Positions 1 to 6,559 of a DNA stretch of 6,559 nucleotides are shown here, in pieces. How positions within the stretch are numbered: position 1 is the first letter of the stretch; every line of letters starts with the position of its first letter. The position numbers and the translations under genes were made by a program. This DNA comes from Candidatus Latescibacterota bacterium (GTDB lineage: Bacteria; Krumholzibacteriota; Krumholzibacteriia; Krumholzibacteriales; WJIX01): NCBI GenBank assembly GCA_030621255.1, contig JAUXHZ010000059.1:1-6559 (forward strand). The letters run 5' to 3'. The notes under the pieces are model-generated. The model was not told the origin of the DNA, did no database searches, and worked only from the letters and a program-made list of their open reading frames with translations.

Positions 1-412
1 CCGGATACTCCGGTATTTGCCTCTTTTTTTCAGGGTCAAGAAGCCCTTCCCTCTCAAACTTCTCCAGAAGTCTTTTTATTTTTAATTCAAGTTCACCGCG
101 GCCCGCAGGTTCCATATAATATGTTATCAGCTCCGTCATCCCCTGGGGTGAAAAATGAGTTATCCGCCCTCTAGCATATACCATCATCCCATCATCAGGA
201 CCGAAAGACAAATTATTAACATAATTCCTGAATAGGACAGCACGTATCAAACTTCTTTCATCCCTAAGTGTAAAGTAGAAATGCCCTGAAGAATGTGCTT
301 TGAAGTTTGCTATTTCTCCTATGATGTTTACAGAAGGGAACTCGCTCTCCAAATTTTGTCTGAGGGCTTCGTTGATTTCAGAAACAGTATATATTTCTTC
401 TTGAATTGTTAT
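1..412 (-). CDS. xseA: Exodeoxyribonuclease VII large subunit, N-terminal part (partial at left edge)
   Basis: Exonuclease VII, a complex of one XseA with several small XseB chains, degrades single-stranded DNA in the cytoplasm during repair. About 137 codons are visible by translating the minus strand; the catalytic domain and stop lie beyond base 1. Counting from the proposed start, residues about 8-103 form the N-terminal OB-fold DNA-binding domain: a YTVSEIN entry, GEIANFKAHSSGHFYFTLRD at 32-51, an RAVLFR strand, the VYARGRI strand and MEPAGRGEL at the junction. A charged helix and GLLDPEKKRQIPEYP follow, as in XseA just before the catalytic domain. The frame is open back to TAG at 473-475 but holds no ATG, GTG or TTG before the conserved region. 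I place the start at ATA (410-412) because GGGAGG lies 8 bases upstream and the N-terminus then has normal family length. Identity is sure; the start is not. It follows folD by about 100 bases. Confidence 0.95.
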   Translation of the reverse strand, partial: MTIQEEIYTVSEINEALRQNLESEFPSVNIIGEIANFKAHSSGHFYFTLRDERSLIRAVLFRNYVNNLSFGPDDGMMVYARGRITHFSPQGMTELITYYMEPAGRGELELKIKRLLEKFEREGLLDPEKKRQIPEYP

Positions 413-420
413 GGTACTGC

Positions 421-426
421 CCTCCC
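421..426 (-). promoter_or_regulatory. Strong Shine-Dalgarno site that points to a non-canonical xseA start
   Basis: Minus-strand GGGAGG is followed after 8 bases by ATA (410-412), in frame with xseA. This is the usual distance for initiation, and no ATG, GTG or TTG exists at a workable distance in the frame. The nearest ATG (441-443) lies upstream of this site, is in another frame and reaches a stop after 22 codons. The site therefore decides the start, either at ATA or possibly at ATT two codons later (404-406). Confidence 0.6.
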
Positions 427-515
427 GGTCTAACTCCCCCCATTGCCAATTGAGCTTTGATCTAATGTGTAACTATATTGAAATAAGCGATCGGCGGCCC
501 TTTGTCACTTATCAC

Positions 516-1409
516 TCATTTTTTATACTTCAACCTTGCTGCTTTTAAAGTATTTCCCATAAGCATAGCTACAGTCATCGGACCGACGCCTCCGGGCACA
601 GGCGTTATCAGGGACGCCTTTTGGCTAACCGATTCAAAATCAACATCACCCACCAATCTGTACCCTTTCTTTGTTTCCGCGTCCTTAACTCTGTTTACTC
701 CTACATCTATAACAACAACTCCGGGTTTAACCATATCGCCAGTTAGCATTTCCGCTTTTCCGACAGCACACACAATAATATCAGCTGCTCTTAATATCTT
801 TTTAATATCACGGGTTCTTGAATGACAGATTGTAACAGTAGCATTGCCATTTTCCGATTTGTCAGCAAGCAGCATGGAGATTGGTTTTCCAACTATTACA
901 CTTCTACCTATAACAACAGCGTTTTTCCCCGTTGTATCTACTTCATATCGTTTTATTAGTTCAATAATTCCCAGGGGCGTACAGGGAACAAACAGCGGAT
1001 CTCCCTCCAATATCCTTCCTAAATTATAAGGATGAAATCCATCAACATCCTTATAGGGTGAAATCCTGTTAATTACTTTTTTAGGATCTATATAAGAAGG
1101 AAGTGGTAATTGAACAAGTATGCCGTCTATATTAGTATCATTATTCAGCTCATCTAATCTTCTAAAAAGTTCACTTTCTTTAATATCAAAGGGGAGGTTT
1201 ATAAGATCGCTCTTTATCCCGCATTTTTCAGCAGTCCTAATTTTACTCCTTACATAAACCCTTGAAGCGGAATCATCACCCGAAATTAGCACAGCAAGAT
1301 GTGGCGCTCGAAAATCTTTAGAGAAACTTTTAACTTCTTTCGCGATTTCCGATACAATTTTGGCGGCAATACTTTTGCCATCGATAATTTTCCCTATTTC
1401 AGAATCCAT
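516..1409 (-). CDS. folD: Bifunctional methylenetetrahydrofolate dehydrogenase (NADP+) / methenyltetrahydrofolate cyclohydrolase
   Basis: FolD oxidises 5,10-methylene-THF to 5,10-methenyl-THF using NADP+ and hydrolyses it to 10-formyl-THF, supplying purine synthesis and formylation of initiator Met-tRNA in the cytoplasm. The 297 residues are normal family length (about 280-300). The N-terminal catalytic domain has the YVRSK segment with the active-site lysine at K56, DGILVQLPLP with Q100, and DVDGFHPYN with D123. The C-terminal Rossmann domain carries GRSVIVGKP (168-176) for NADP binding, then CHSRT, ADIIVCAVG and VIDVGVN. The family signature TPVPGGVGPMT lies at 269-279. All expected catalytic residues are present. 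The ATG start is only 5 bases after the ymdB stop, and a GGCGG-type ribosome site lies inside the end of ymdB, so translation is probably coupled. In E. coli the 6S RNA neighbour fau is also a folate enzyme; here folD sits two genes further on. Confidence 0.98.
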   Translation of the reverse strand: MDSEIGKIIDGKSIAAKIVSEIAKEVKSFSKDFRAPHLAVLISGDDSASRVYVRSKIRTAEKCGIKSDLINLPFDIKESELFRRLDELNNDTNIDGILVQLPLPSYIDPKKVINRISPYKDVDGFHPYNLGRILEGDPLFVPCTPLGIIELIKRYEVDTTGKNAVVIGRSVIVGKPISMLLADKSENGNATVTICHSRTRDIKKILRAADIIVCAVGKAEMLTGDMVKPGVVVIDVGVNRVKDAETKKGYRLVGDVDFESVSQKASLITPVPGGVGPMTVAMLMGNTLKAARLKYKK

Positions 1410-1414
1410 TGTTT

Positions 1415-2203
1415 TTAATCCGCCTTTTCCACTCTTTTCAATATTCTCTCCACTTTTTGAGCTTTACCCGTTTTGTCATCTATATCAACAACAAGCCCTT
1501 CAATAACCGGAATTTCTCCACCTACCCTGAATTTTTGCTTAATCCCCAGAAGGAACCTGTCAATTGTTTCCTTTTTTCTCATCCCGATTACCGAATCAAA
1601 TGGTCCGGCCATACCTAAATCAGTCTGATAGGCAGTGCCGTTTTCCAGTATTCTCTCATCGCCGGTTGGAACATGTGTGTGGGTTCCGGCTACAACACTT
1701 ACCCTTCCATCAAGGAAAAACCCCATTGCCAATTTTTCACTAGTTGCCTCTGCATGAATATCAACTATAATAATTTTTACATGATCTCCAAAATTACGCA
1801 AAATTTTATCGACCGCTCTAAAGGGGCAATCGATTGAGGGCATAAAAACCCTTCCCTGAATATTAATAACGGCAACAGGAATCCCGTTTACCTCTGTTAT
1901 CAAATATCCACTGCCGGGTACATCTTCCGGATAATTGGCCGGGCGCAGGATATCTTCATCTGAATCCAGGAGTTTGACACCTTCAGCTTTATCCCAGATG
2001 TGATTTCCGGATGTCATAATATCCACACCCGTGTCGGAAATTATATCTTTGATCTTTTTGGTAATCCCAAACATGCCGGCGGCATTTTCTACATTAGCGA
2101 CACAGAGATCAATATCGTAGTTTTCCCTAAGCCCGGGCAACCCACATTTAAGAGCATTTCTACCCGTCTTGGAAAGAATATCTCCAATTAGTAATACCTT
2201 CAT
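1415..2203 (-). CDS. ymdB: YmdB-family metallophosphoesterase (2',3'-cyclic nucleotide phosphodiesterase-like)
   Basis: This 262-residue protein matches the TIGR00282/YmdB family over its whole length. In Bacillus subtilis YmdB hydrolyses 2',3'-cAMP and 2',3'-cGMP and is needed for biofilm formation and late adaptive responses; the role in this organism is inferred. The dinuclear metal site is complete: D8 in the GD motif, E39 and N40 in VENAA, N67 and H68 in SGNHIWDK, H150 in DIHAEATSEK, and H175 and H177 in GTHTHV. Other family blocks are LRPANYP, INIQGR and a terminal VDIDDKTGKAQKVERI. There is no signal peptide, so it is cytoplasmic. It starts 58 bases after the rny stop. The pairing with RNase Y recurs in many bacteria, and 2',3'-cyclic nucleotides are RNA breakdown products, which fits a shared role in RNA turnover. 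The start is supported by GGGAAG a few bases upstream of ATG. Confidence 0.97.
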   Translation of the reverse strand: MKVLLIGDILSKTGRNALKCGLPGLRENYDIDLCVANVENAAGMFGITKKIKDIISDTGVDIMTSGNHIWDKAEGVKLLDSDEDILRPANYPEDVPGSGYLITEVNGIPVAVINIQGRVFMPSIDCPFRAVDKILRNFGDHVKIIIVDIHAEATSEKLAMGFFLDGRVSVVAGTHTHVPTGDERILENGTAYQTDLGMAGPFDSVIGMRKKETIDRFLLGIKQKFRVGGEIPVIEGLVVDIDDKTGKAQKVERILKRVEKAD

Positions 2204-2261
2204 ACACTTCCCATCATCCCAGTACCAGCTAAATTAGATACTAATTACGGCTTTGCGGCTT

Positions 2262-3830
2262 CTATTTCGCGTAATCTACAACTCTGGTTTCTCTTATTAC
2301 AACAACGCGTATCTGCCCTGGATATTCCATTTCATCTTCGATTTTCCTTGTGATATCCTCTGCAAGCTGAACAGCATAATCATCACTAATCTGTTTTGAA
2401 TTTACCAGAATTCTTATTTCCCTTCCCGCCTGAATAGCATAGGCCTTCTCAACTCCGTCGAAGGTATCAGCTATTCTTTCAAGCTTATCCAGCCTTCTAA
2501 TGTAATTTTCAATAGTTTCTCTTCTTGCTCCAGGCCTTGCTCCGGATATAGCGTCTGCCGCAGAAACGATATGGGCTATAAGAGATTGCTTTTCAACATC
2601 CTCATGATGAGCCGCAACAGCATTTATAATTATTGCTTTCTCGCCGTATTTTCGAACCAGGTTCGCACCGATTTCCGCATGCGGGCCTTCCATTTCATGA
2701 TCAGCAGCCTTTCCAATGTCATGCAGCAACCCCGCTCTTTTTGCCAGAACAATATCCAGCCCCAATTCAGCAGCCAGCAAACTTGAAACATAAGCAACTT
2801 CCTTTGAATGCTGAAGAACATTTTGCCCATAGGAAGTCCTGTATTTCAATCTGCCGAGAAGCAGAACAAGTTCTGGATGCAAACCATGAATATTCAAATC
2901 AAGATATGTTCTTTCCCCAACTTCCCGCATTTCCTCTATCAGTTCTTTCTTTGTCTTTTCAACAACATCCTCAATTCTCCCTGGATGAATTCTTCCGTCT
3001 TTAATCAACTTATTCAGAGACAATCGTGCAACTTCCCTTCTAACCGGATCAAAACCTGAAAGTATTACAGCTTCCGGAGTATCATCTATAATAACGTCTA
3101 TCCCTGTAGCATTTTCAAAAGATCTGATATTTCTTCCTTCTCTTCCAATAATGCGCCCTTTCATCTCATCATTCGGAAGGTCAACTACAGATACAGTTGT
3201 CTCTACAACATGATCTGCCGCACATCGCTCAATCGATAATGTAATAATCTCGCGGCTTATCTTTGTCGCGTTCCGGTTTGCTTCATCTTTAATTTCCCGG
3301 ATTTTTTTCGCTGCGTGATGTTTTGCTTCCTCCTCCAGATTAGAAATTAAAAGATTTCTTGCCTCCTCGGTTCGCATTCCCGCCACTTTCTCTAATTGTT
3401 CATTCTGTTTTTCCAAAATTATTGAAAGCTGATCATTTTTTTCTGAGATCGCGTCGAGTTTCAATTCGAGGTTCTTTTTTCTCTCATTGATCTCATTTTC
3501 ACGTTTTTCCAGGTAATCTACTTTCCTGTCAATATTATGCTCCCGGTCCTCCAGCTGTTTTTCAAGTTTTTTCAGTTCCTCGCGAGTTTCCTGGCTTTCG
3601 TTCTCAAAATTCAATTTTGCTTTATACCATTCATCTTTTGCCTCAAGCATCAACTCTTTCTTACGAGTTTCCGCTTCTCTTTGAGCGTCGGAAATTAGGT
3701 TTTCAGCAAATTCCTTTGTATGCTTTATATGAGTTTTTGAAATCTTCCTGCTCAAAACCCAACCGACTAGAAATCCAATAAACAAAACGAGGATACCAGC
3801 CGCTAAGTTAAATATCAAAGTTCCAGTCAT
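2262..3830 (-). CDS. rny: Ribonuclease Y (membrane-anchored endoribonuclease)
   Basis: RNase Y starts decay of many mRNAs by internal cleavage at the inner face of the membrane. From the preferred ATG the protein has 522 residues, the usual length. Residues about 4-26 are a single hydrophobic membrane anchor. Residues about 30-195 are a long, highly charged coiled coil rich in K, E and R. A KH RNA-binding domain follows, with its GxxG loop as GREG at about 229-232 within [15 protein letters not shown]. The HD hydrolase domain has LLHDIGK with the metal-binding H370-D371, a VAAHHEDVE block and [16 protein letters not shown]. The C-terminal family region ends in [11 protein letters not shown] prefer ATG at 3828-3830 because an AGGGG ribosome site lies at a good distance; a GTG two codons upstream (3834-3836) is the alternative. 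It lies downstream of the 6S RNA and upstream of ymdB. Confidence 0.98.
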   Translation of the reverse strand: MTGTLIFNLAAGILVLFIGFLVGWVLSRKISKTHIKHTKEFAENLISDAQREAETRKKELMLEAKDEWYKAKLNFENESQETREELKKLEKQLEDREHNIDRKVDYLEKRENEINERKKNLELKLDAISEKNDQLSIILEKQNEQLEKVAGMRTEEARNLLISNLEEEAKHHAAKKIREIKDEANRNATKISREIITLSIERCAADHVVETTVSVVDLPNDEMKGRIIGREGRNIRSFENATGIDVIIDDTPEAVILSGFDPVRREVARLSLNKLIKDGRIHPGRIEDVVEKTKKELIEEMREVGERTYLDLNIHGLHPELVLLLGRLKYRTSYGQNVLQHSKEVAYVSSLLAAELGLDIVLAKRAGLLHDIGKAADHEMEGPHAEIGANLVRKYGEKAIIINAVAAHHEDVEKQSLIAHIVSAADAISGARPGARRETIENYIRRLDKLERIADTFDGVEKAYAIQAGREIRILVNSKQISDDYAVQLAEDITRKIEDEMEYPGQIRVVVIRETRVVDYAK

Positions 3831-3962
3831 ATTCACTCACCCCTAAGCAAATAACTTTCGGGACTGTTCACCTCCGTAGATTGTAAAAGTTGTTAACACA
3901 AATTCACCTTTGACTATGAAATTTAAAAAAACTAAGATATAGAATTAATTATGGAGATAAGC
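3831..3962 (-). other. Leader region between 6S RNA and rny
   Basis: About 130 bases with no recognised gene. On the minus strand it holds a T7 run (3925-3931) without a preceding strong hairpin, so I do not call a terminator for 6S RNA. A TACAAT hexamer (3880-3885) could be a -10 box for rny, but no good -35 element lies 16-18 bases upstream. A perfect extended Shine-Dalgarno sequence GGAGGTGA (3869-3876) has no usable start codon at normal distance. An 18-codon open frame starting with GTG (3897-3899) after AAGGTG and ending at TAG (3843-3845) runs through this stretch; it is too short to call a gene from one sequence. The rny ribosome site AGGGG lies at 3840-3844. Confidence 0.4.
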
Positions 3963-4146
3963 AAATTCCCTACTCATTGCCGTGAGCAAAACACTTTTTT
4001 AAGCCTAAAAACCCAGAATGGATATCCTCATAATCAGCTATGCCTTCCATATTCATGGCATGGCACTACTGATTAGATATTTGGATTCCCAGAAAAAAGT
4101 GTTGGCTAAAAAAAATCTTTGCTATCACGAACACCGTAGGGAATTT
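3963..4146 (-). ncRNA. ssrS: 6S RNA
   Basis: 6S RNA imitates an open promoter, binds the housekeeping sigma-factor holoenzyme and lowers transcription in slow growth. The 184-base element lies just after zapA, the classic 6S position in Proteobacteria. Its ends form a perfect 11-base-pair stem (3963-3973 with 4136-4146). Next come a small internal loop, CGTGA/TCACG (3981-3985 with 4125-4129) and GCAAA/TTTGC (3986-3990 with 4118-4122), then a large one-sided bubble (about 4104-4117), an 11-pair stem (3990-4000 with 4093-4103, sharing one base with the previous helix) and an imperfect apical hairpin with TAATCAG/CTGATTA and ATGCC/GGCAT near the tip. Strand is set by family-like end motifs: minus-strand CCCTACGGTGTTCGTG at the 5' side and CACGGCAATGAGTAGGGA at the 3' side resemble the GUUCG and CGGCA segments of known 6S RNAs. 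Exact ends and promoter are inferred. Confidence 0.88.
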
Positions 4147-4154
4147 TTCTTCGG

Positions 4155-4160
4155 TATGTA
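4155..4160 (-). promoter_or_regulatory. Possible -10 box of the 6S RNA promoter
   Basis: Minus-strand TACATA ends 8 bases before the proposed first base of 6S RNA (4146), the right distance for a -10 element. No recognisable TTGACA-like element is found 16-18 bases further upstream (AGGGAT occupies that position). The RNA might instead be processed from a transcript that starts before zapA. Confidence 0.3.
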
Positions 4161-4216
4161 CTTTAATCCCAATTTAAATCCCTCCACATAAGCCAACAGC
4201 TCGAAAGGGATGATAT

Positions 4217-4513
4217 TTATTTTGCCGCACCTAGTTTAGAATCGAGCAAATCACTTAATCCCGCAGCTTGTTTCTCAAATTTCTTCCGGCTTTTTGCACT
4301 TTTTTCTTTTTCCTGAAAAAATTCATCTGCGATATTAAGCGCAGCCAAAATTGCAATTCTAGACTGTGACATGATCCCGCTGGAATGAGCGATTTCTCTC
4401 ATTTTCCTGTCAACGTAACCAGCAATCATGTGGATGTATTCTGGATCACCCACTCCTTTAATTTTATAATCCTGACCAAAAATTTCCACCATTTCAGTAC
4501 TCTTTTCGATCAT
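4217..4513 (-). CDS. zapA: Cell division protein ZapA
   Basis: ZapA is a small cytoplasmic protein that binds and cross-links FtsZ filaments and stabilises the division ring. The 98-residue product shows the family pattern: an N-terminal globular head with VEIFGQDYKIKG, then DPEYIHMIAGYVDRKMREI, then RIAILAALNIADEFFQEK leading into a charged C-terminal coiled-coil helix that makes the dimer/tetramer. Length is typical (about 90-110). I choose ATG at 4511-4513 because GAGG lies 6 bases upstream; the TTG one codon before it (4514-4516) would be only 3 bases from that site. Upstream is a ZapB-like gene and downstream is 6S RNA, so the division-ring pair is adjacent and the zapA-ssrS linkage of Proteobacteria is kept. 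Confidence 0.95.
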   Translation of the reverse strand: MIEKSTEMVEIFGQDYKIKGVGDPEYIHMIAGYVDRKMREIAHSSGIMSQSRIAILAALNIADEFFQEKEKSAKSRKKFEKQAAGLSDLLDSKLGAAK

Positions 4514-4539
4514 CAAAAACCTCTTTTTAGACTACGACA

Positions 4540-4568
4540 ATTATATTCACACCCCTGTATACTAGGAA
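4540..4568 (-). promoter_or_regulatory. Possible sigma-70-type promoter before zapA
   Basis: A perfect TATAAT (4540-4545, minus strand) lies in the 77-base gap between the ZapB-like gene and zapA. At 17 bases upstream is TTCCTA (4563-4568), which matches the -35 consensus in only three positions. A start near 4533 would give zapA a short leader and could also transcribe 6S RNA. The gap is AT-rich, so a chance TATAAT is possible. Confidence 0.4.
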
Positions 4569-4590
4569 TCCTTTTCCCTCAAGCTGACTA

Positions 4591-4875
4591 CTAGATATCT
4601 ATTTTATCCAGCTTCTCCAGCATCACTTCAATCCTGGTTTTAATCTCCTCTCTAACTCTTTCAAAATCGCCTTGATTTTGCTTATCACCTTTTAAGGTAT
4701 CAACTTCTTTAACAAGTTCGTCACTCTTAATATATAACATTTTGATTTTATCTTTCAACTCTTTATTTTCATCAACCAGTTTCTTTTTCTCCGCTTTTAC
4801 TCTAGTAATCATGTTCGCGGCTTCTTCAATCTTTGACTCAAGAAGCTTAAAACTTCCCAAAGTGTCATCTCCCAT
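4591..4875 (-). CDS. Small coiled-coil protein, ZapB-like (probable division-ring associated)
   Basis: The 94-residue product is almost wholly helical and charged, with no signal peptide or membrane segment. An opening block FKLLESKIEEAANMITRVKA has the layout of the start of E. coli ZapB (a leucine/isoleucine heptad with FEKLEAKVQQA). A lysine- and glutamate-rich coiled coil follows to about residue 63, then a polar break around GDKQNQGDF, and a second helix ends in IEVMLEKLDKIDI, like the ZapB tail LLGRMEEV. ZapB bundles the FtsZ ring through ZapA, so its place directly before zapA supports the call. Low-complexity coiled coils align easily by chance, so the family assignment is an inference. 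The ATG has a strong AGGAGA ribosome site that overlaps the pheT stop codon, and the gap to pheT is 13 bases, which indicates co-transcription and likely coupling. Confidence 0.75.
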   Translation of the reverse strand: MGDDTLGSFKLLESKIEEAANMITRVKAEKKKLVDENKELKDKIKMLYIKSDELVKEVDTLKGDKQNQGDFERVREEIKTRIEVMLEKLDKIDI

Positions 4876-4888
4876 TTTGATTAATCTC

Positions 4889-6559
4889 CTATTCTTTCCT
4901 CAGAAATACTTTTAACTGTCCTTCAAGGGCCCTTAATACTTTTTCAATTATTTTATCAATTCTTTTGTCATTAAGTGTTGATTCCTCTGATCTGAAACTC
5001 AATGTAAAAGTATAACTTCTCTTGTTGTTTCCATTTTTATCATCTTTATAATAATCGAAAAGTAAAATATTCTCCAAATATTTTGAATTCTTGTAGATAA
5101 CACTCTTTATTTCTGAAAAGTTCACTCTTTCCCCGGTCATAACACATAGATCCCTTTTAACGGCAGGATAAGGGCTTGGATCAATATACCGTTTCCGTGT
5201 ATAACCATCTCTATCGAGGTTATCCAGATAGACTACAAAATAAAATATTTCCGATTCTATATCGTAATTTTCTGCAGTCTCATCAGGAATTTTTCCACTT
5301 TCGGCAAGTAATTTATTCTTTTTATACCATTGAAAGATATGTTTCTGGGTCCCCTCTTCTTTTCTGACCATCTTGATATCTTCAAGGTTAATGAATATCG
5401 AGAGAATTGATTCAAGCTCTCCCTTCATATCAAAAAAATCGATTTTTCTTTCCTTTTCAATCCATTGCCGGGGACAGGAGTTCCTCGTAAGAACAGCCGT
5501 GAGATAGAATTCCTCACCTGGCAATCCGTCGCCATCATTAATGTGTGAAAAAACCTTTCCCATTTCGAATATTCGTATCCCTTTTCGCTCACTTACGGGG
5601 TTATTGGCTACCACTCCAAGAAGACCTGGAATAAGTGAAATCCTGAGCGCTGATTGAGAAGAAGTAAGAGGATTTGATATTTGAACGGGGTTACATCGAC
5701 TGTCATTTGCAGACCATCTGAATGCTTCCAAATCTTCTTTGCTGTTGAAAGAAGAAGTTATAACTTCCGCGTATCCTTTTGAAGCAAGATACTCGCAAAG
5801 ATATTCATTCCTCTTGTCGATTGAATCAATCACTGGGAAACTATTTATTAACCCAGTACCCTCACCTTTTATACTGTCATATCCGTATACTCGTGCTACT
5901 TCCTCAATTATGTCAATCTCTGTATTCAAATCCAGCCGAAACGATGGTACAGAAACATTAACTGTATCTTCCTTGACGATTGTAACCAACTGTAACTTTT
6001 CAAGGTGACTTGCTATTTCTTCAGAAGAAAGATTCGTCCCCATTATTCTGTTAACCTTTTTACGGCGCGTAGAAATCGTTTTTCTATAAACACTTGTATC
6101 ACTATCAAGAGTATCGGAATATAATTTTCTAACACTCCCCGCATTCAAATCTTCGATTAACTTACAGGCGCGTTTCAGCGCATTAACAGCTATTCCAATA
6201 TCACTGCCCCTCTCAAACCTATAGGAAGCTTCTGTATCCACCCCTAACTCGCGCCTCGACTGTCTAATAATTTTCGGGTTAAATATAGCGCTTTCAAGTA
6301 ATATAGATTCCGTACTAGCAGAAATTTCAGTCTCCTCTCCTCCCATCACTCCCGCTACAGCTACAGCATTTACTCTGTCGGTAATAACAAGATTATTACT
6401 CTTCAATTTTCTATCGATCCCATCGAGAGTTTTTATTTTTTCTCCATTTGCAGCTCTTCTGACAAGTATCGCATATTCAGTTAACCTGCCGCTGTCAAAT
6501 GCATGTAGAGGCTGCCCCATCTCCATCAAGACAAAATTGGTGATATCAACAATATTATT
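4889..6559 (-). CDS. pheT: Phenylalanine-tRNA ligase beta subunit, C-terminal two thirds (partial at right edge)
   Basis: PheT pairs with PheS in the heterotetramer that charges tRNA-Phe; PheT carries the editing and tRNA-binding modules. The visible 556 residues are open to the window edge, so the true start lies outside; Met codons near 6526 are internal. In visible-fragment numbering: the end of the B3/B4 editing domain with [19 protein letters not shown] (4-22), VMGGEETEI (71-79) and SYRFERG (112-118); the B5 domain at about 160-232 with PSFRLDL; the inactive synthetase-like core from about 240, with [19 protein letters not shown] (296-314); and the C-terminal ferredoxin-fold anticodon-binding domain from about 460, opening with PYPAVKRDL. 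The stop is TAG (4889-4891), overlapping the ribosome site of the next gene. No break or missing block is seen. pheS is expected just upstream. Confidence 0.98.
   Translation of the reverse strand, partial: NNIVDITNFVLMEMGQPLHAFDSGRLTEYAILVRRAANGEKIKTLDGIDRKLKSNNLVITDRVNAVAVAGVMGGEETEISASTESILLESAIFNPKIIRQSRRELGVDTEASYRFERGSDIGIAVNALKRACKLIEDLNAGSVRKLYSDTLDSDTSVYRKTISTRRKKVNRIMGTNLSSEEIASHLEKLQLVTIVKEDTVNVSVPSFRLDLNTEIDIIEEVARVYGYDSIKGEGTGLINSFPVIDSIDKRNEYLCEYLASKGYAEVITSSFNSKEDLEAFRWSANDSRCNPVQISNPLTSSQSALRISLIPGLLGVVANNPVSERKGIRIFEMGKVFSHINDGDGLPGEEFYLTAVLTRNSCPRQWIEKERKIDFFDMKGELESILSIFINLEDIKMVRKEEGTQKHIFQWYKKNKLLAESGKIPDETAENYDIESEIFYFVVYLDNLDRDGYTRKRYIDPSPYPAVKRDLCVMTGERVNFSEIKSVIYKNSKYLENILLFDYYKDDKNGNNKRSYTFTLSFRSEESTLNDKRIDKIIEKVLRALEGQLKVFLRKE

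Noticed and set aside
378..443. ATG at 441-443 as the annotated start of a separate small gene
   Set aside because: It stops after 22 codons, has no Shine-Dalgarno sequence and overlaps the conserved XseA frame. It matters only if the G6 run is miscounted.
506..520. ATG overlapping the folD stop, as if a coupled gene began there
   Set aside because: The frame ends after four codons, so it cannot be a gene.
502..825. Plus-strand open frame of 107 codons antisense to folD
   Set aside because: It lies within the antisense of a fully conserved folD frame, resembles no family I know and has no convincing ribosome site. Similar plus-strand frames at 844-1029, 1409-1618, 2000-2191, 2571-3059, 4385-4594, 5176-5367 and 5739-6008 were rejected for the same reason.
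2630..2830. Minus-strand open frame of 66 codons inside rny
   Set aside because: It overlaps the HD domain of RNase Y in another frame, and its translation has no family-like pattern.
3925..3931. T7 run (minus strand) downstream of 6S RNA as an intrinsic terminator
   Set aside because: No stable GC-containing hairpin directly precedes it, and the closing stem of 6S RNA is about 30 bases away.
3963..4148. 6S-like hairpin read on the plus strand, with the closing stem followed by T5 like a terminator
   Set aside because: A near-symmetrical hairpin folds on either strand, but the conserved end motifs, the zapA orientation and all neighbours point to the minus strand. The T run is short and is explained by the AT-rich end of the stem.
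4889..6529. Internal start near 6529 for a complete short PheT
   Set aside because: The ten codons upstream to the window edge continue the conserved VDITNFV motif of PheT, so the gene simply runs past the edge.

Overview
The window is a compact, single-direction gene block read entirely on the minus strand, in an AT-leaning genome with short intergenic gaps. Gene content (two-subunit PheRS, ZapA with a ZapB-like partner, 6S RNA, RNase Y, YmdB, FolD, XseA) is bacterial and chromosomal. The zapA-6S RNA adjacency and the ZapB-like coiled coil recall Gram-negative lineages, while RNase Y with YmdB is best known from Firmicutes but is widespread in other phyla. I cannot assign a phylum from the sequence alone. 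I see no mobile element, CRISPR array, tRNA, rRNA or convincing intrinsic terminator.

In transcription order (right to left): pheT (phenylalanyl-tRNA synthetase beta chain, cut by the right window edge); a 94-residue ZapB-like coiled-coil protein; zapA; a non-coding interval of about 390 bases that holds a 6S RNA gene (ssrS), recognised from its folding and conserved ends; rny (RNase Y); ymdB (metallophosphoesterase); folD (bifunctional methylene-THF dehydrogenase/cyclohydrolase); and the 5' part of xseA (exonuclease VII large subunit, cut by the left edge).

The block joins translation (PheT), division-ring assembly (ZapA/ZapB-like), global control of RNA polymerase (6S RNA), RNA turnover (RNase Y and its neighbour YmdB), one-carbon metabolism (FolD) and DNA repair (XseA). 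Spacings are 13 bases (pheT to zapB-like), 77 (zapB-like to zapA), 58 (rny to ymdB), 5 (ymdB to folD) and 103 (folD to xseA), so much of it is probably co-transcribed, with possible internal promoters before zapA, before 6S RNA and before rny.

The points that most deserve a second look are: the 6S RNA, including two mutually exclusive pairings around its central bubble; the absence of any ATG/GTG/TTG start for xseA, whose ideal Shine-Dalgarno sequence points to an ATA codon (or to a one-base error in a G6 run); and a perfect but apparently unused Shine-Dalgarno sequence in the rny leader.
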